NCBI RefSeq assembly: GCF_964019385.1
Contig: NC_088645.1
Coordinates: 9,360,266 to 9,424,265, forward strand
Direction: 5' to 3'
Length of the DNA: 64,000 bases
Source of the DNA: Sycon ciliatum
Lineage: Eukaryota; Porifera; Calcarea; Leucosolenida; Sycettidae
A program made the translations under genes and the position numbers. Below are positions 46,413 to 56,727 of this stretch, piece by piece; position 1 is the stretch's first letter, and each line of letters starts with the position of its first letter. A model generated the notes under the pieces. It was not told where the DNA came from, made no database searches, and worked only from the letters and a program-made list of their open reading frames with translations.

Positions 46413-46925
46413 GGGGTCGTCCGCAATTATCGAAAGTTTTTTCCAATCCGTAGTAGCTTCGAAAGTGGGTGGGTGGGTCAAGGCCAGTTACGGATTGAAA
46501 AACTTCCGAAATGACACGTGCGCGTGCCACGTGTACGTCTACGTGTGGCCCCTGTTTTCCACGCGCGGCTGCGCGCGAACTGTCTACTACAAATATTTTT
46601 GTAGTTCTGGCAGTTTCTACGCCCCCGCGCGCGCTTCCTTGGCTGCTCCGGCTCCTGGGCCGGGGATCATAAAGTTCGGCGCATTCGACCGCGAGTCGAC
46701 ACTTTCTATTTTTGAGTTTCACTGTCTCCTTCGTAATACAATACATGATGTCACTATGACTCATGGACCAGCACTGATTGAGTTTGTTCCATATGTGTTG
46801 GGTTGTGTGTCCATCAATAATATTTTATTACGGACTGGGGGGGGGGGGTGGGGGGGGGGGGTGGTTGAGGAAAAATTTGAAGCTACTACGGATTGGAAAA
46901 AATTTCGATAATTGCGGACGACCCC
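46413..46925. mobile_element. Nested MITE with TAA target duplication (PIF/Harbinger-like)
   Basis: 513 bp, with inverted ends GGGGTCGTCCGCAATTATCG, flanked by TAA (46410-46412 and 46926-46928). The intact 1046-bp copies have a single TAA at the matching place (for example about 17995). A 3-bp TAA duplication suggests PIF/Harbinger; TA with an extra A would suggest Tc1/mariner. Two G tracts lie at about 46840-46862. Confidence 0.8.
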
Positions 46926-47605
46926 TAAATCAACGTCAACTACAATAATCAAGCCACATATCTGCAGCGTCACGAGGGTGCTGGCAAAAGTCCTGCAGCC
47001 CAATACATGGCTGAAAAACGTGATTTTTTGGACTTGGAGCAACATTCTGCACACTTTCGCGTGTTTCCATGATACAAGTTGCACACGGTCTGCCCAGATT
47101 CAAAAACAGTGCTGCCAAAAAATGACAGCGCGCACCAAAGATAATCTTTCCTGGAAAGGGCACATTTTCGGCCATATTATAAACTCTTGAACGGCTGGTC
47201 AGATCGAAAAAAATTTCAGAGATTTATCCGCTATTCATGCTCTTTCAACTGATGTAGCACTCGATAATTATGAATTTACAAATTCGATTTTTTAGGGATT
47301 TTACGACCATGCTGCCCCCTTAATGGAAGAGAGCTTGTAGGTTCTATTCCTTAATTTAAAAAAAAGTAAATATATTCAAATGATCTACGTGGAGATAGTA
47401 ATTTTAATATAGCTATGAATAGGATGAAGGCCGCAGACATCACGCAACTACGTTACTTGTTCGACATGTATTTACTGTGAATTTTATAACAAAAATACTT
47501 ACTACTTCCACTACTTCGTAAACATACTTCAGTATTATTTAAACACACGGCGAGGAGACAATAATTTGATAACCGCAATCAATAAAACTAGCTGAACCGA
47601 CATTT

Positions 47606-48499
47606 GTGTACTTTATTCAACAAAGACCGAAGCGAGGGCGACCTAGAAAACAACCATTAACCACACAGCCGTTGCCTACACAACCCGCGGATCCTGGCTC
47701 ACAGACTGTGCTTTCTCCGCCGTCGCTGGTGGCGGTGGTGGCGGTGGTGGAGGAGAATGGGCGTGGTGGCTCATTGGGTCGGCTTGTGTCGCCGCCTTTG
47801 CTCCGGCCGTCGGTGGTTCCTTCGTCAGTGCCCCCGGCGGCTTTGGCTGAGGCGGTGCCGCTTGCGGTCCCGGTCCCACTGCCTCCTCCTGATCCTCCGC
47901 CATCGGTTCTTGCGGCGGTGGAGCTTGCCAGTGGCAGCCCGCGAGCAACACTGACAGCTGCATTAACACTACAAATGCCGACTCATAAAGACCCGCCTTG
48001 CATATCAGTAGCTCCCACACCAACACCAACAACGCAATCTACAGCAACCACAACTAATCCACCATCCAAGCCCATAATTGAAAGACCAAGACGATCAACA
48101 GCCAACTACAACAGAAGCTACTCACTCAGCGGACAAGGGCGAAAGGAGGGACGTGATAGCAGGGTAACGGCCGAGTTGAGTTCAATGGACACGGTCAGGC
48201 GGGATGGATGAGACAGAGAGAGTACAGAGGAAGCGGAGGATGGAACGGTCGGCGGAGGAAGCTGTGAGTCGGAGAGCAGTGATGGGAGTGATTGTGAGAG
48301 TGGCGGTGAGAGTGTTAGTGTTGTGCGTAGGTTTCGTGGTAGCAAGTCTTCAGTGTACAATCATCTGCTAGCTAGTCCTGATTGTTGCAATTCGTATTCC
48401 GACTCTTCGTTCACTGTATTGTGCCGTGGTCGTCATGGTTATGGACTACAGTTAAAAGTGTTGGAAGCTATCTATCAGCGTCTGTATAAGACTAATTAG
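47606..48499 (+). pseudogene. Element 2 protein: AT-hook, proline-rich middle, RPRRSTANY, GIY-YIG-type tail; frame interrupted
   Basis: The frame opens with an AT-hook-like RPKRGRPRKQP, then a long Pro/Val/Ala-rich stretch, then IERPRRSTANYNRSYS near 48080. The tail (SSVYNHLLASPDCC...FTVLCRGR...LQLKVLEAIYQRLYK) is present to about 48499 but not in the same reading frame. No ATG is seen at the start of the open stretch (47606 is GTG). Same family as 40586-41200 and 49134-49808. Confidence 0.55.
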
Positions 48500-48776
48500 T
48501 GTGTACAGAAAGATATAGTATAATTGGGTTGAAATTGTTCAAGTAACGTGTCGTGTTTAGTGCGGCCAAGCTTGGCCGTTAATGTTCTAGGTGTAATGTA
48601 CTGCTGTTATGTGTTATCACGTTGTCTTTTCTTCCTTTCTCCTTTGTTCATTTCTCGCTTTGATTGTTAAAATTCACACTTGTAAGATTCACTGCTGTTG
48701 TTCTTAGTGTTATTTCTCTAACTTAGATTTTCCATAATAGTTCAATTTTTGTTTCAGTGTCCTTTAGTACAACGAC

Positions 48777-48814
48777 GATTCCTGATGAGTGTTGTACGAA
48801 AACTTGTTTGAATC
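48777..48814 (+). ncRNA. Hammerhead ribozyme, type I, in Penelope-like element 2
   Basis: Complete secondary structure. Stem I: GATTC (48777-48781) with GAATC (48810-48814). Core CTGATGA 48782-48788. Stem II GTG (48789-48791), loop TTG, TAC (48795-48797), including one G-U pair. GAA 48798-48800. Minimal stem III AAC (48801-48803), loop TT, GTT (48806-48808). T48809 is the residue before the predicted cut. All invariant core bases are present. It lies ~280 nt past the ORF in sense orientation. Hammerheads are known in the terminal repeats of Penelope-like elements. Confidence 0.75.
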
Positions 48815-48958
48815 CATATTTTTCCCTACACCATTTCTTCATATTTTCATCGTTTTATTGCACATCGTCTCCACCGTTTTTACATTGCATGAATAAAGTA
48901 CACAAATGTCGGTTCAGCTAGTTTTATTGATTGCGGTTATCAAAAAGATTATTGCAAA

Positions 48959-48994
48959 CCCATAATCGATTTTCTTGTTCCTATCTTCAGTAGG
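48959..48994 (-). ncRNA. Hammerhead-like motif, left arm of element 3
   Basis: Inverted twin of 49978-50013, with CTGAAGA in place of CTGATGA and a weaker stem I (CCTA against TGGG). Probably inactive. Confidence 0.4.
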
Positions 48995-49133
48995 AAAAAT
49001 ACGGAACTAAGGATACAACCAAAGAAACTGAAGTTAAGTACTGTAAATAGAAAGGTGTTAGAAATAACAACAAGATACAAGTGCAATAAAACCACTAGAG
49101 GAAACGCAAAAAGGTAACAAGATTACGTAACCA

Positions 49134-49808
49134 GTGGACCCACCTACACCCGCGCTGGCATCACCAACTCTCACACGAATTGCCACGGCTCCCACATTAA
49201 TCCAGAGACCTCGGAGGGCAACAGCAAACTACTCCACAGATATTTATGCCAGAAACGGCCAAGGACCGCGCGTTGCGGACAATACCAACAGAAAGAAGGT
49301 GGAGCAGGATCATGAGTCAGTGAGTGAAGCGGATCTGGAGGAACAACTCCGCTCACGGGAAGAGCAGCTAGCAAATGGGAGACAAGTGGTCTGTACAGAA
49401 ACGGAGGATGAGACAGGTGATCAGAGGATAGAAGAGCAAGAAGAGCAATTGGATGACGAAACGGTTGGTGAGGAGACAGAGGACGAGGCAGATGATGGTA
49501 GTGATGATGATCGTGAGGATGACGAGCGGAACGAGGAAGAGGATGATGAGATGGACGAGGAGGAGTCGGGTGGGAAGGAGCGAGATGAGGCAGATGAATG
49601 TGTTGATCGTAAGAAGTCAGCTGTGTATCTACACTTGTTATCTCGTCCTGACTGTCTTAGTGTGTATGATGACTCTCATTTTTCTGTACTGTGTCGTGCG
49701 CGTTATGTCCAACAGGTGAAAGTCCTTGAGGCAGTCTGTATACGTATTCATAAGCCTGTTTTGTGTAAGCAGAAGGAGCACGTTGTTGCACTGAAGTTGT
49801 ATTCGTAG
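49134..49808 (+). CDS. Element 3 protein: RPRRATANY motif, long acidic region, GIY-YIG-type tail
   Basis: Intact 224-residue frame starting at ATG. IQRPRRATANYS at about 23-34; a Glu/Asp-rich stretch at about 65-150 (EDETGDQ, DDETVGEETEDE, DDREDDERNEEEDDEMDEEE); tail from about 156: CVDRKKSAVYLHLLSRPDC, FSVLCRAR, VKVLEAVCIRIHKPVLCKQK, VVALKLYS. The stop falls where the element 1 protein ends. The GIY and YIG catalytic motifs are absent, so it is not an obvious nuclease. The conserved tail and the RPRR motif across three diverged copies suggest the protein was under selection. Its role in mobilisation is unknown. Confidence 0.65.
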   Translation: MDPPTPALASPTLTRIATAPTLIQRPRRATANYSTDIYARNGQGPRVADNTNRKKVEQDHESVSEADLEEQLRSREEQLANGRQVVCTETEDETGDQRIEEQEEQLDDETVGEETEDEADDGSDDDREDDERNEEEDDEMDEEESGGKERDEADECVDRKKSAVYLHLLSRPDCLSVYDDSHFSVLCRARYVQQVKVLEAVCIRIHKPVLCKQKEHVVALKLYS

Positions 49809-49977
49809 GTTGACACTTCGTTTAGCGCCTTCTCGCCTTTGGTTACGTAATCTTGTTACTTTTTGCGTTTCCTCTAGTGGTTTTATTGCACTTGTATCTT
49901 GATGTTATTTCTAACACCTTTCTATTTACAGTACTTAACTTCAGTTTCTTTGGTTGTATCCTTAGTTCCGTATTTTT

Positions 49978-50013
49978 CCCACTGATGATAGGAACAAGAA
50001 AATCGATTATGGG
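49978..50013 (+). ncRNA. Hammerhead-like motif, right arm of element 3
   Basis: Stem I CCCA (49978-49981) with TGGG (50010-50013); CTGATGA 49982-49988; GAA 49998-50000; palindromic AATCGATT 50001-50008 as a minimal stem III; A50009 before the predicted cut. Stem II (49989-49997) pairs poorly. It lies ~170 nt past the ORF in sense orientation. Confidence 0.45.
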
Positions 50014-50117
50014 TTTTCAATAATATTTTTGTTATAAAATGCATAGTAAATACATGTCGAACAAGTAACGTAGTTGCGTGATGTCTGCGGCCTTCATCCT
50101 ATTCATAGCTATATTAA

Positions 50118-50404
50118 ATATATTCAGAACAGTTTTATGGTTATGTTGAATATGTTCATCAGTGAAGGATTGTGACAATGGTTGAACTACTCAGTGAACG
50201 TTATAATAAGGGAAACGAAAGCGGCGCGAAAGTAAAAAACCCAATAGACCTAAATTGAGCAGTAGAGCAATAAGCGTGAAAGTGGCATGCGCAAATTCAC
50301 CAAGGGATAAGGAACATTGTTTCCTTTTACATAATTATAATTATATCACCCAAAATATAGCCAAGAGCACATAACTGTACTATTGATAAAGGTAAAAAAA
50401 TATT
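50118..50404. other. No gene seen
   Basis: AT-rich spacer between the Penelope-like composite and last exon G. No recognised motif. Confidence 0.4.
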
Positions 50405-50854
50405 CTATCTCACAAAAACCGAAGCTTCATCAACACCAACATTTTCATCCGAATTGCCCTGATCTGTACATATGCGTATTTGTACTTGATCAGAGGTACT
50501 ATTGTCGAGTTGACGATGAAACCATGGCATATCTGTGTTGTCACAACAAGTACCACCAGCAGTACATGGACTCATGTTGCTCCATGCATGTGTGGCTGGG
50601 GTAAATGTCCAAGGTCTCCAAGCATGGCCATAGTCAGCGCAATAGTAGTGGCTACCAACAAATGATGGAGGTGGTGGACCAGCTAGGGGACTACATGGGC
50701 AGTGAGCCGCCATGACATGGTCATCAAAACTAGCTGTGTACGTCCATAGATGATTCATAGGGGAACCATGTGTGATAGAGATACCGTCCATGCACCAGCT
50801 ATTCAACGGTGTTTTTTATTAATGTCCGTAATGGAATGCACCCGAAGAATTACC
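50405..50854 (-). pseudogene. Last exon G, nearest to gene C, with two adjacent stops
   Basis: The acceptor (TTTAAG) and phase fit gene C exon 8, and the frame is kept over the full 450 bp: WCMDGISITHGSP, HCPCSPLAG, FVGSHYYC, PCTAGGTCC, MPWFHRQL, QIRICTDQG, EASVFVR. However, two consecutive TAA codons stand where exon D has YH (about codons 12-13), and the first residue of the exon is G rather than D. If used, the protein would end just after the fibrinogen-like core. Otherwise the domain is well conserved. Confidence 0.75.
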
Positions 50855-51178
50855 CTTAAACAAAATAAGCAGATATTATGGTGCACAGCATGATTTAATT
50901 GCATAGGTAGCTACATGCACGTTCCTTTTTCAAATATAAACAATCCTACTGCAAATTAATTAAAGATGCGGCGAGGCGACAATAATCATTTTAGAAAGTC
51001 AACCAACAGCACAAACTGGATGAACATTACTAAGTGTCACGAAGGCATTATTGAATTAAGAACAGAACGATGGAAATGAAGTACTGAGGCAAAGTTACTG
51101 ATAAGCTCAGCTGGAAAGGAAAGTGATTGCTTTGTAATAATTCCTGCCTTGACCCAACGCACCTTCCAATCGAGTCTA
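50855..51178. other. No gene seen; one Penelope-like end motif
   Basis: Contains GCGGCGAGGCGACAATAAT at 50968-50986, shared with the start of element 2 (47549) and, inverted, with 59459-59477. Otherwise nothing recognised. Confidence 0.4.
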
Positions 51179-51394
51179 TACTGTAAATATACAAAATTTC
51201 GGCGCTGCAAAATTTCGGCACTTCACGATTTTTGACATTTTGGCGGCGATTTATTTTCGGCGTGGGGTAGAGGGCATGGTATAGTGCGACAGATGCTGTG
51301 AAAAATTTCATCGGCGTTTTAATTTAGGCGTTTTGGGTCGGTGCCGAATATAGCCGAAATTAAATAGCCGCCGAAAATTTGTATATTTACAGTA
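51179..51394. mobile_element. MITE with TA target duplication (Tc1/mariner-like)
   Basis: Ends CTGTAAATATACAAAATTTC and the complement, flanked by TA on both sides, 216 bp including the TAs. The interior is rich in TTTCGGCG motifs in both orientations. No coding content. Confidence 0.75.
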
Positions 51395-51780
51395 GTTGTT
51401 TCATTGTCTATTATGTGAAGAGCTCCATTGTGTACCATCATGCTATTCTGGATATAACTAGTCATGCATGGCCATGTGCAAGGCGCGAACCCATGAAGGT
51501 AGTGAGAAAGGTAGAGCACTTTGTCACATAGAGATCTCCAGGGCAGAGAGCATGTCTAGGCAAGCATATATTCTCCCGAATTGTGGCCCGGCCAGTGTGT
51601 CTTTACCACCCAAAGTAAATGATTGGCAGTCGTTGATTTGTTTTCGTACGGCCACCAAAGTTCAAAATCGCATTGTCCTCAAATTTTCATTTCACTTTAT
51701 TCTTCAACATTTCTGACTTGTATAATTTGCAACAACAGATGCTTCAAGAATAACACTGCAGGAAACGTCCGGGCAGGTTC

Positions 51781-53320
51781 TGAATTGTACAAAAAGTTCT
51801 TCAATTACAAAACGAATATCAAACCAATATCTAACCAGTCCGGATTCAGGGAGAAAGACACGGAGCTGCAACTTGCTCGACGGGTCCGTGAAATATCGGA
51901 GGCTCGTGACTCGGGAAAGCACTTAACCGTTTGCTTTTTGACCTGAGCAAAGGCTTAAGACCGAGTATAGCATCAGAACCTGATGGCCAAACTCAAGCAC
52001 TACGGTGTCGAGGAAGCAGCAATGCGATAGTTTTCGGCAAACTTGATTGGGTGCAAGCAGCAAGTGCGAGTTGAGGGCACTACATCAGCCTTCCCCCCCC
52101 TCCCGCAGGGTTGCCTCAGGGCTTGGTCCTGGGACCACTGCTGTTTCGGATATACACCATCGACCTGGCTGCCGCTTGCAAGAACGCCAACACCAGGTGC
52201 AGCCAGTTTGCCGACAACACAGCCCTCGTTTGTTCAAGCCGCTCTGCCGCACACTGCGAACTGCAACTGCAGAGAAGTGTGTCAGCCGCCGCTGGAAGGT
52301 TAGAGCGCTCGCACCTCCTAATCAACACTGCAAAAACGGTAGTCCACACCTTCTACAACGGAAAGTACCCCCTCACTATCTCCCACGCATAGAGCTAAAC
52401 AATGCACATCTCAGAAATTTCCTGCAACATCGCCACATCGGCATCATCTTTCAGCATGACCTAAGATGGACAGCCCACCTTGACTTTGTGCTGAAGAAAG
52501 CTGTAAAATCATTTTTAAATATTCTCTTTAGGCTAAAATAAACTCTACACACTCAATTACTCTCTTTCCCTCTCATTTACAAACCACGTAATTATCATGC
52601 GCATAATTGAATATGCATGCATTGCTGTCATTCCGCTCTCAATCACAGCCCTTGACCACCTTGAACGAATCCAGTGCAAGGGGGCCAAAAATTGCCTTCG
52701 CTTCCCACTCTTCACTCCTCTGAATGATTCAGTACTGCTCCATCGGCTCAAATGGCCGACAATGTTCTCTCGCCGAAAAGTAAAGCTCACCCTTCTTGCA
52801 CACTCCATAAAATACCATTATGCTCCATAACACATAGGCGTGCTCAATACCCCGCTCAAGTTACGCCCCAGTATAGTCTTCGACACACACGCACTTGGCA
52901 CCTCCCACCCACTAGAACCGGGCACTGTAAAGACTCCCCACTGTACAAGTTCCTAGAATACTAAAATGCCCTAACTGCTAGGATTCGTGACGCTCCCTGC
53001 CGACCTGCTTTCAAAGAAGAGATCTACTCTCTGCTGATTAGTTCAGCGCTCACCCTCTCCTATACTTGTAAAATGAATTTAATTCAATTTGAATTTTACA
53101 ACTCCATCACTCGCAGCCCCACCTACATCATCTCACCCTCTCGTAAACGTATCTCTTATTGGCGATGGTGCCATCGTGACAATAAAGCATTCATATTACA
53201 CCGCCCCCACCCCCCCACCCCCCTATCTCTCTCATTCCCTCTGTCGTCCACATTTATCAAAGGAGACGAAACCGCCTGTTTGTGGTGCGACGTTAAATAA
53301 ACTGCTACAACAAGAAAAAC
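51781..53320 (+). mobile_element. Decayed LINE reverse-transcriptase fragment
   Basis: In order but in different frames: NQSGFREKDTELQLARRVREI, GKHLTVCFLT (the D-L-x-K-A-F region, decayed), PQGLVLGPLLFRIYTIDL, QFADNTALVCSS (catalytic DD changed to DN), HIGIIFQHDLRWTAHLDFVLKKA, and RIIEYACIAVIPLSITALDHLERIQC. Several frameshifts and stops, 5'-truncated, 3' end near the CGTTAAATAAACTGC stretch. It sits between exon 8 of gene C and the last exons. Confidence 0.8.
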
Positions 53321-53463
53321 ATCTTTCCAAAAACACATTATCGTTCTGATCTTCTTTCTCATATCATCATGGGTTTCTTTTTAAGGGCGTGCCAGATGTT
53401 CCCACAAAGATACAGTTACTAAATCTGTACAACAACTGAAACTTGATATGCTTTTTCACTCAC

Positions 53464-56208
53464 CCTGTACCCAGTGACAAATCCCATCACTTCACTGTAC
53501 TCGGCAATAGGTGACTGGAACGTTGCACCATCACATCCACCAACACTGCTGGCTCGTCTAGTACACAGCTTGACTTGAAGGTTTTGAAATCTCATGTTAC
53601 CAGGACAACTGCCCTCCTGTGTGGGATTGATGTAGGCAATTCTTGTCCAACCACCACCATAGTGATCCATATCACAGTAGACCTAGAGAGCGAACAAAAC
53701 GCCAGTACAAAAAGGTAATTACATTTTAGCTCCGTAGAGGTTCTGTGGCTGAAGCATTCTTAGGCTAATGCAATTACATCCTTGAACATGAAATCCTTGA
53801 ACATCCTGAAACATTTGCAGAGTTGTACATGGACACCGTTTCAAGCGTTTCAAGCTCTTTAGGTAACATGCTGTAGTAGGATATTACCCCATGGATGAGA
53901 TTTCTTCCTCCCGTCAGCCCAGAGATGATGTGGTAGAAACCTGTTACAGTCAGGAGAGACATAATGTTAGAGTACAATTCCAGGTCTGGTTGATTCAAAA
54001 TAGAACTATCATCTACAAGACGATACCAAGGTAGTACCCGTATGAGCATTCCTCTGCACAACTGGAAACACGCGCATGCTGTCCCATTCTGGAAGGGCAG
54101 GGAACTGTTCACGGATGTACAGTTGGACGGGAAATTCACACGGGCTATCCAAAGCCACCACTCACTCTGCCTGAGGGGAATTCAAAAGAGGGGGGGAAAG
54201 AGGTTATGTTGTGAACTAGTAGCAATGTACTTCATTCTGAATATTTTCGCGTTGGACAACAACTGTGATCACAGCTGATGCACCCCGAGAACGAGTTACC
54301 ATAGAAAGAAGATTGAGTAATTCTCATAAAGCCTGTCTGACTGACCACCGTCTCACCAAGATGGGTTTCACTTTTAAACCAGAGATAAATTTCGAGGATT
54401 TCGGACAAGGTGGCTGACCTGAAGGTGCTGTGTAATTGGATCGATGCTGAATTTCTTTACAGGAACCAGTGTGTTGCAGGGAATTCATCATAACCTGTGA
54501 GAAAGAAACAATGGAGGTTATTCTGGAGCCTCCAGTCACACCATGTGCATTTACTGCAATTTCTCTTCATCCATATCAAGAAGAGGTTGGTGCGACTTCG
54601 GCGATACTTGCGGAATTGTGTGTTGCTCCCTACGTGGGAGCTTGCGCTATTCCTGCCGACTTGAATTCTCACTTGATTGACTCACGACTGCCATTCAGAG
54701 CACACGAGAAGTCCATCGAACCTTCCACTCTGCAAACCTGCAAGAAAGCACCACTCCCTGTTCAATACACAGTGTTTCGGGGAATTCCCCCCTCACCAGT
54801 TGAGCTTGAGTAGGCTGAGGAAGACCGTGTCTGAAGAGCACCATTTATAGTGCTCTCCAAGCACAAACATCACCAGGGATACAAACCTATAGAGACACTC
54901 CGTTTCCTGCGCAACAGACACCTCGTGAACACCAGATTACAGCGTGAGTCAGTGTCGCTCATGGAGGTGCTGAACAAACGCTGAGGACCGTTGGCCATTC
55001 ACAGCGTTGCTGCCTCCAAACCATCTAATTCGCAAGCCCGCGCCGAGGAAACCAATATGAAGAAGAGGTTGGTGCGAAGTCGGCAGGAATAGTGCAAGCT
55101 CCCACGTAGGGAGCAAAACACAATTCCCCAAGTATCGCCGAAGTCGCACGAACCTCTTCTTCATAATTGTTGTCCCCGGCCCTGGCTCTCGAATTAGATG
55201 GTTTGGAGGCAACAACGCTGTGCATGGCCAACGGTCCTCAGCGTTTGTTCAGCACCTCCATGAGCAACACTGACTCACGCTGCAGTCTGGTATTCACGAG
55301 GTGTTTGTCGCGCTGGAAACGGAGTGTCTTTGTAAGTTTGTGTCCCTGGTGATGTTTGTGGCTGGAGAGCACTATACAAGTGGTGCTCTTCCGACACAAT
55401 CTTCCTCGGTCTACTCACGCTCAACTGATGAGGGGTGAATTCCCCGAAACACTGTGTATTGAGCAGGGAGTGGTGCTTTCTGGCAAGTTTGCCGAGTGGA
55501 AGGTTCGGTGGACCTTTCGTATGCTCTGGGTGGCAGTCGTGAGTCAGTCAAGTGAGAATTCAAGTCGGCAGGAATAGCGCAAGCGCCCACGTAGGGAACA
55601 ACACACACTTCCCTTTTCTTCATCCAGTTTACAAAATAATTTTGCAAACAATTTTGCCGCAATATTTGTCGATGATGCGGATTGATGCCGATAATTTGTG
55701 ATAAAAATGAATGTAAATGGAACAGTCTTTTTAATCCAAAACATTGCACATCATTTCATTCACCCCGTTATCCCTACCGAGAAACAGCCGAATGGAACCA
55801 TTCAGAGTTTTATTAAGATACACACACTGGTGGAAATTTATTGAAGTGTCATTGTAAGCAGTGGATCAAGTATTCTGAGCTCGTTTATCTAAGTCAAGCC
55901 AGGAGAACTGACCAAGGATTGAGGTGTGTGTATGTGTGTGTGTGTGGGGGGGGGGGGGGGTGATACCACATGCAAGCAGACTTAGACCGAATAGGTACGT
56001 GAAGTATCTGGATTTGCAAACGAAGAAGATCCAGGACGAATGCAGGCAGGTGAAAAGAAAATTTGAATACATGTCATTTCTATTCAACACTATGTATGCC
56101 TCATTTCTGATGTAGAAAGGCAACAAGAAATGTAGTTGTGTTTCTTCTTGCTGTTGCTGCTGTCCTTGCATAAGTTGATTGTTGTCGCTGTGTGTGTTTG
56201 TGTGTGAA

Positions 56209-56240
<32 letters not shown>

Positions 56241-56686
56241 ATGTGGTGCAGTAGTATGTGCAGTCGATTTCCAATCGAGAGGTTGTGTGTTCAATTCCCG
56301 ACGATTATAGTCGCACACGTCTTTCTTCTCTTTCTCGTTCTGCTAGCTCTTCTTTCGTTCTCCTGGGTGGTTACAAACAGCCAGTGTATGCCGGAGTATG
56401 TGGTTTGGTGAGTGTGTTCGAAAATGAATGAAAAAATGAAAACAAATTGATAAATGAACATTTAATAGGGATTCACTTGCCAGAAAAAGCCACTTCCAAC
56501 AGCTGTGTGGTGGCTACCAGGCTAAAATTAGTGGCGGTCAATTCATCAGCCTTGCGAGCTGTTGAATGGTGTAATCCCAGCGCAAGTTGCGATGTCTAAC
56601 ATAGCTGTTCGCTATGGTCGCTTCCGCGATGAGCATGTCTGCGTGTGAGTGTCTGAGTGTGTGTGGTGTGTGTGTGTGTATCACTA

Positions 56687-56727
<41 letters not shown>

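Larger units (their letters stand above)
45369..47319. mobile_element. Diverged TTAA-flanked element related to 17567-18612, reversed
   Basis: Matches the 1046-bp element in reverse over most of its length, flanked by TTAA (45365-45368 and 47320-47323). Its ends differ (GGTAGCAGGCCGGTCGTAAA), defining a subfamily. It holds an internal ~270-bp duplication (about 45776-46046 and 46047-46320), a retroposed fragment with an (ATT)n tract (about 45471-45627) and a nested MITE (46413-46925). Confidence 0.8.
47400..50117 (+). mobile_element. Composite of two Penelope-like non-autonomous elements (2 and 3)
   Basis: The outer inverted arms 47400-47495 and 50026-50117 match each other. Inside are element 2 (about 47549-48945, with short inverted ends around ACATTTGTGTACTTTATTC) and element 3 (arms about 48946-49130 and 49842-50025, bracketing one ORF). 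The nesting suggests element 2 inserted into the left arm of element 3. No reverse transcriptase. Confidence 0.6.
54576..55625. repeat. ~1-kb inverted repeat carrying a hammerhead ribozyme
   Basis: Arms 54576-55056 and 55168-55625 are inverted copies with moderate divergence. The centre (55057-55167) is itself palindromic (GAAGAGGTTGGTGCGA and complement). A fragment of the same family is at 40068-40232. No coding frame of note. It lies in the intron between exons 5 and 6 of gene C. Possibly a Penelope-type terminal repeat pair or a retrozyme-like element. Confidence 0.8.

Noticed and set aside
53774-54139. 121-codon minus-strand frame with a GFYHIISGLTGGRN stretch
   Set aside because: Only 53888-53940 of it is real: it is exon 7 of gene C, bounded by AG and GT sites. 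The rest is intron.
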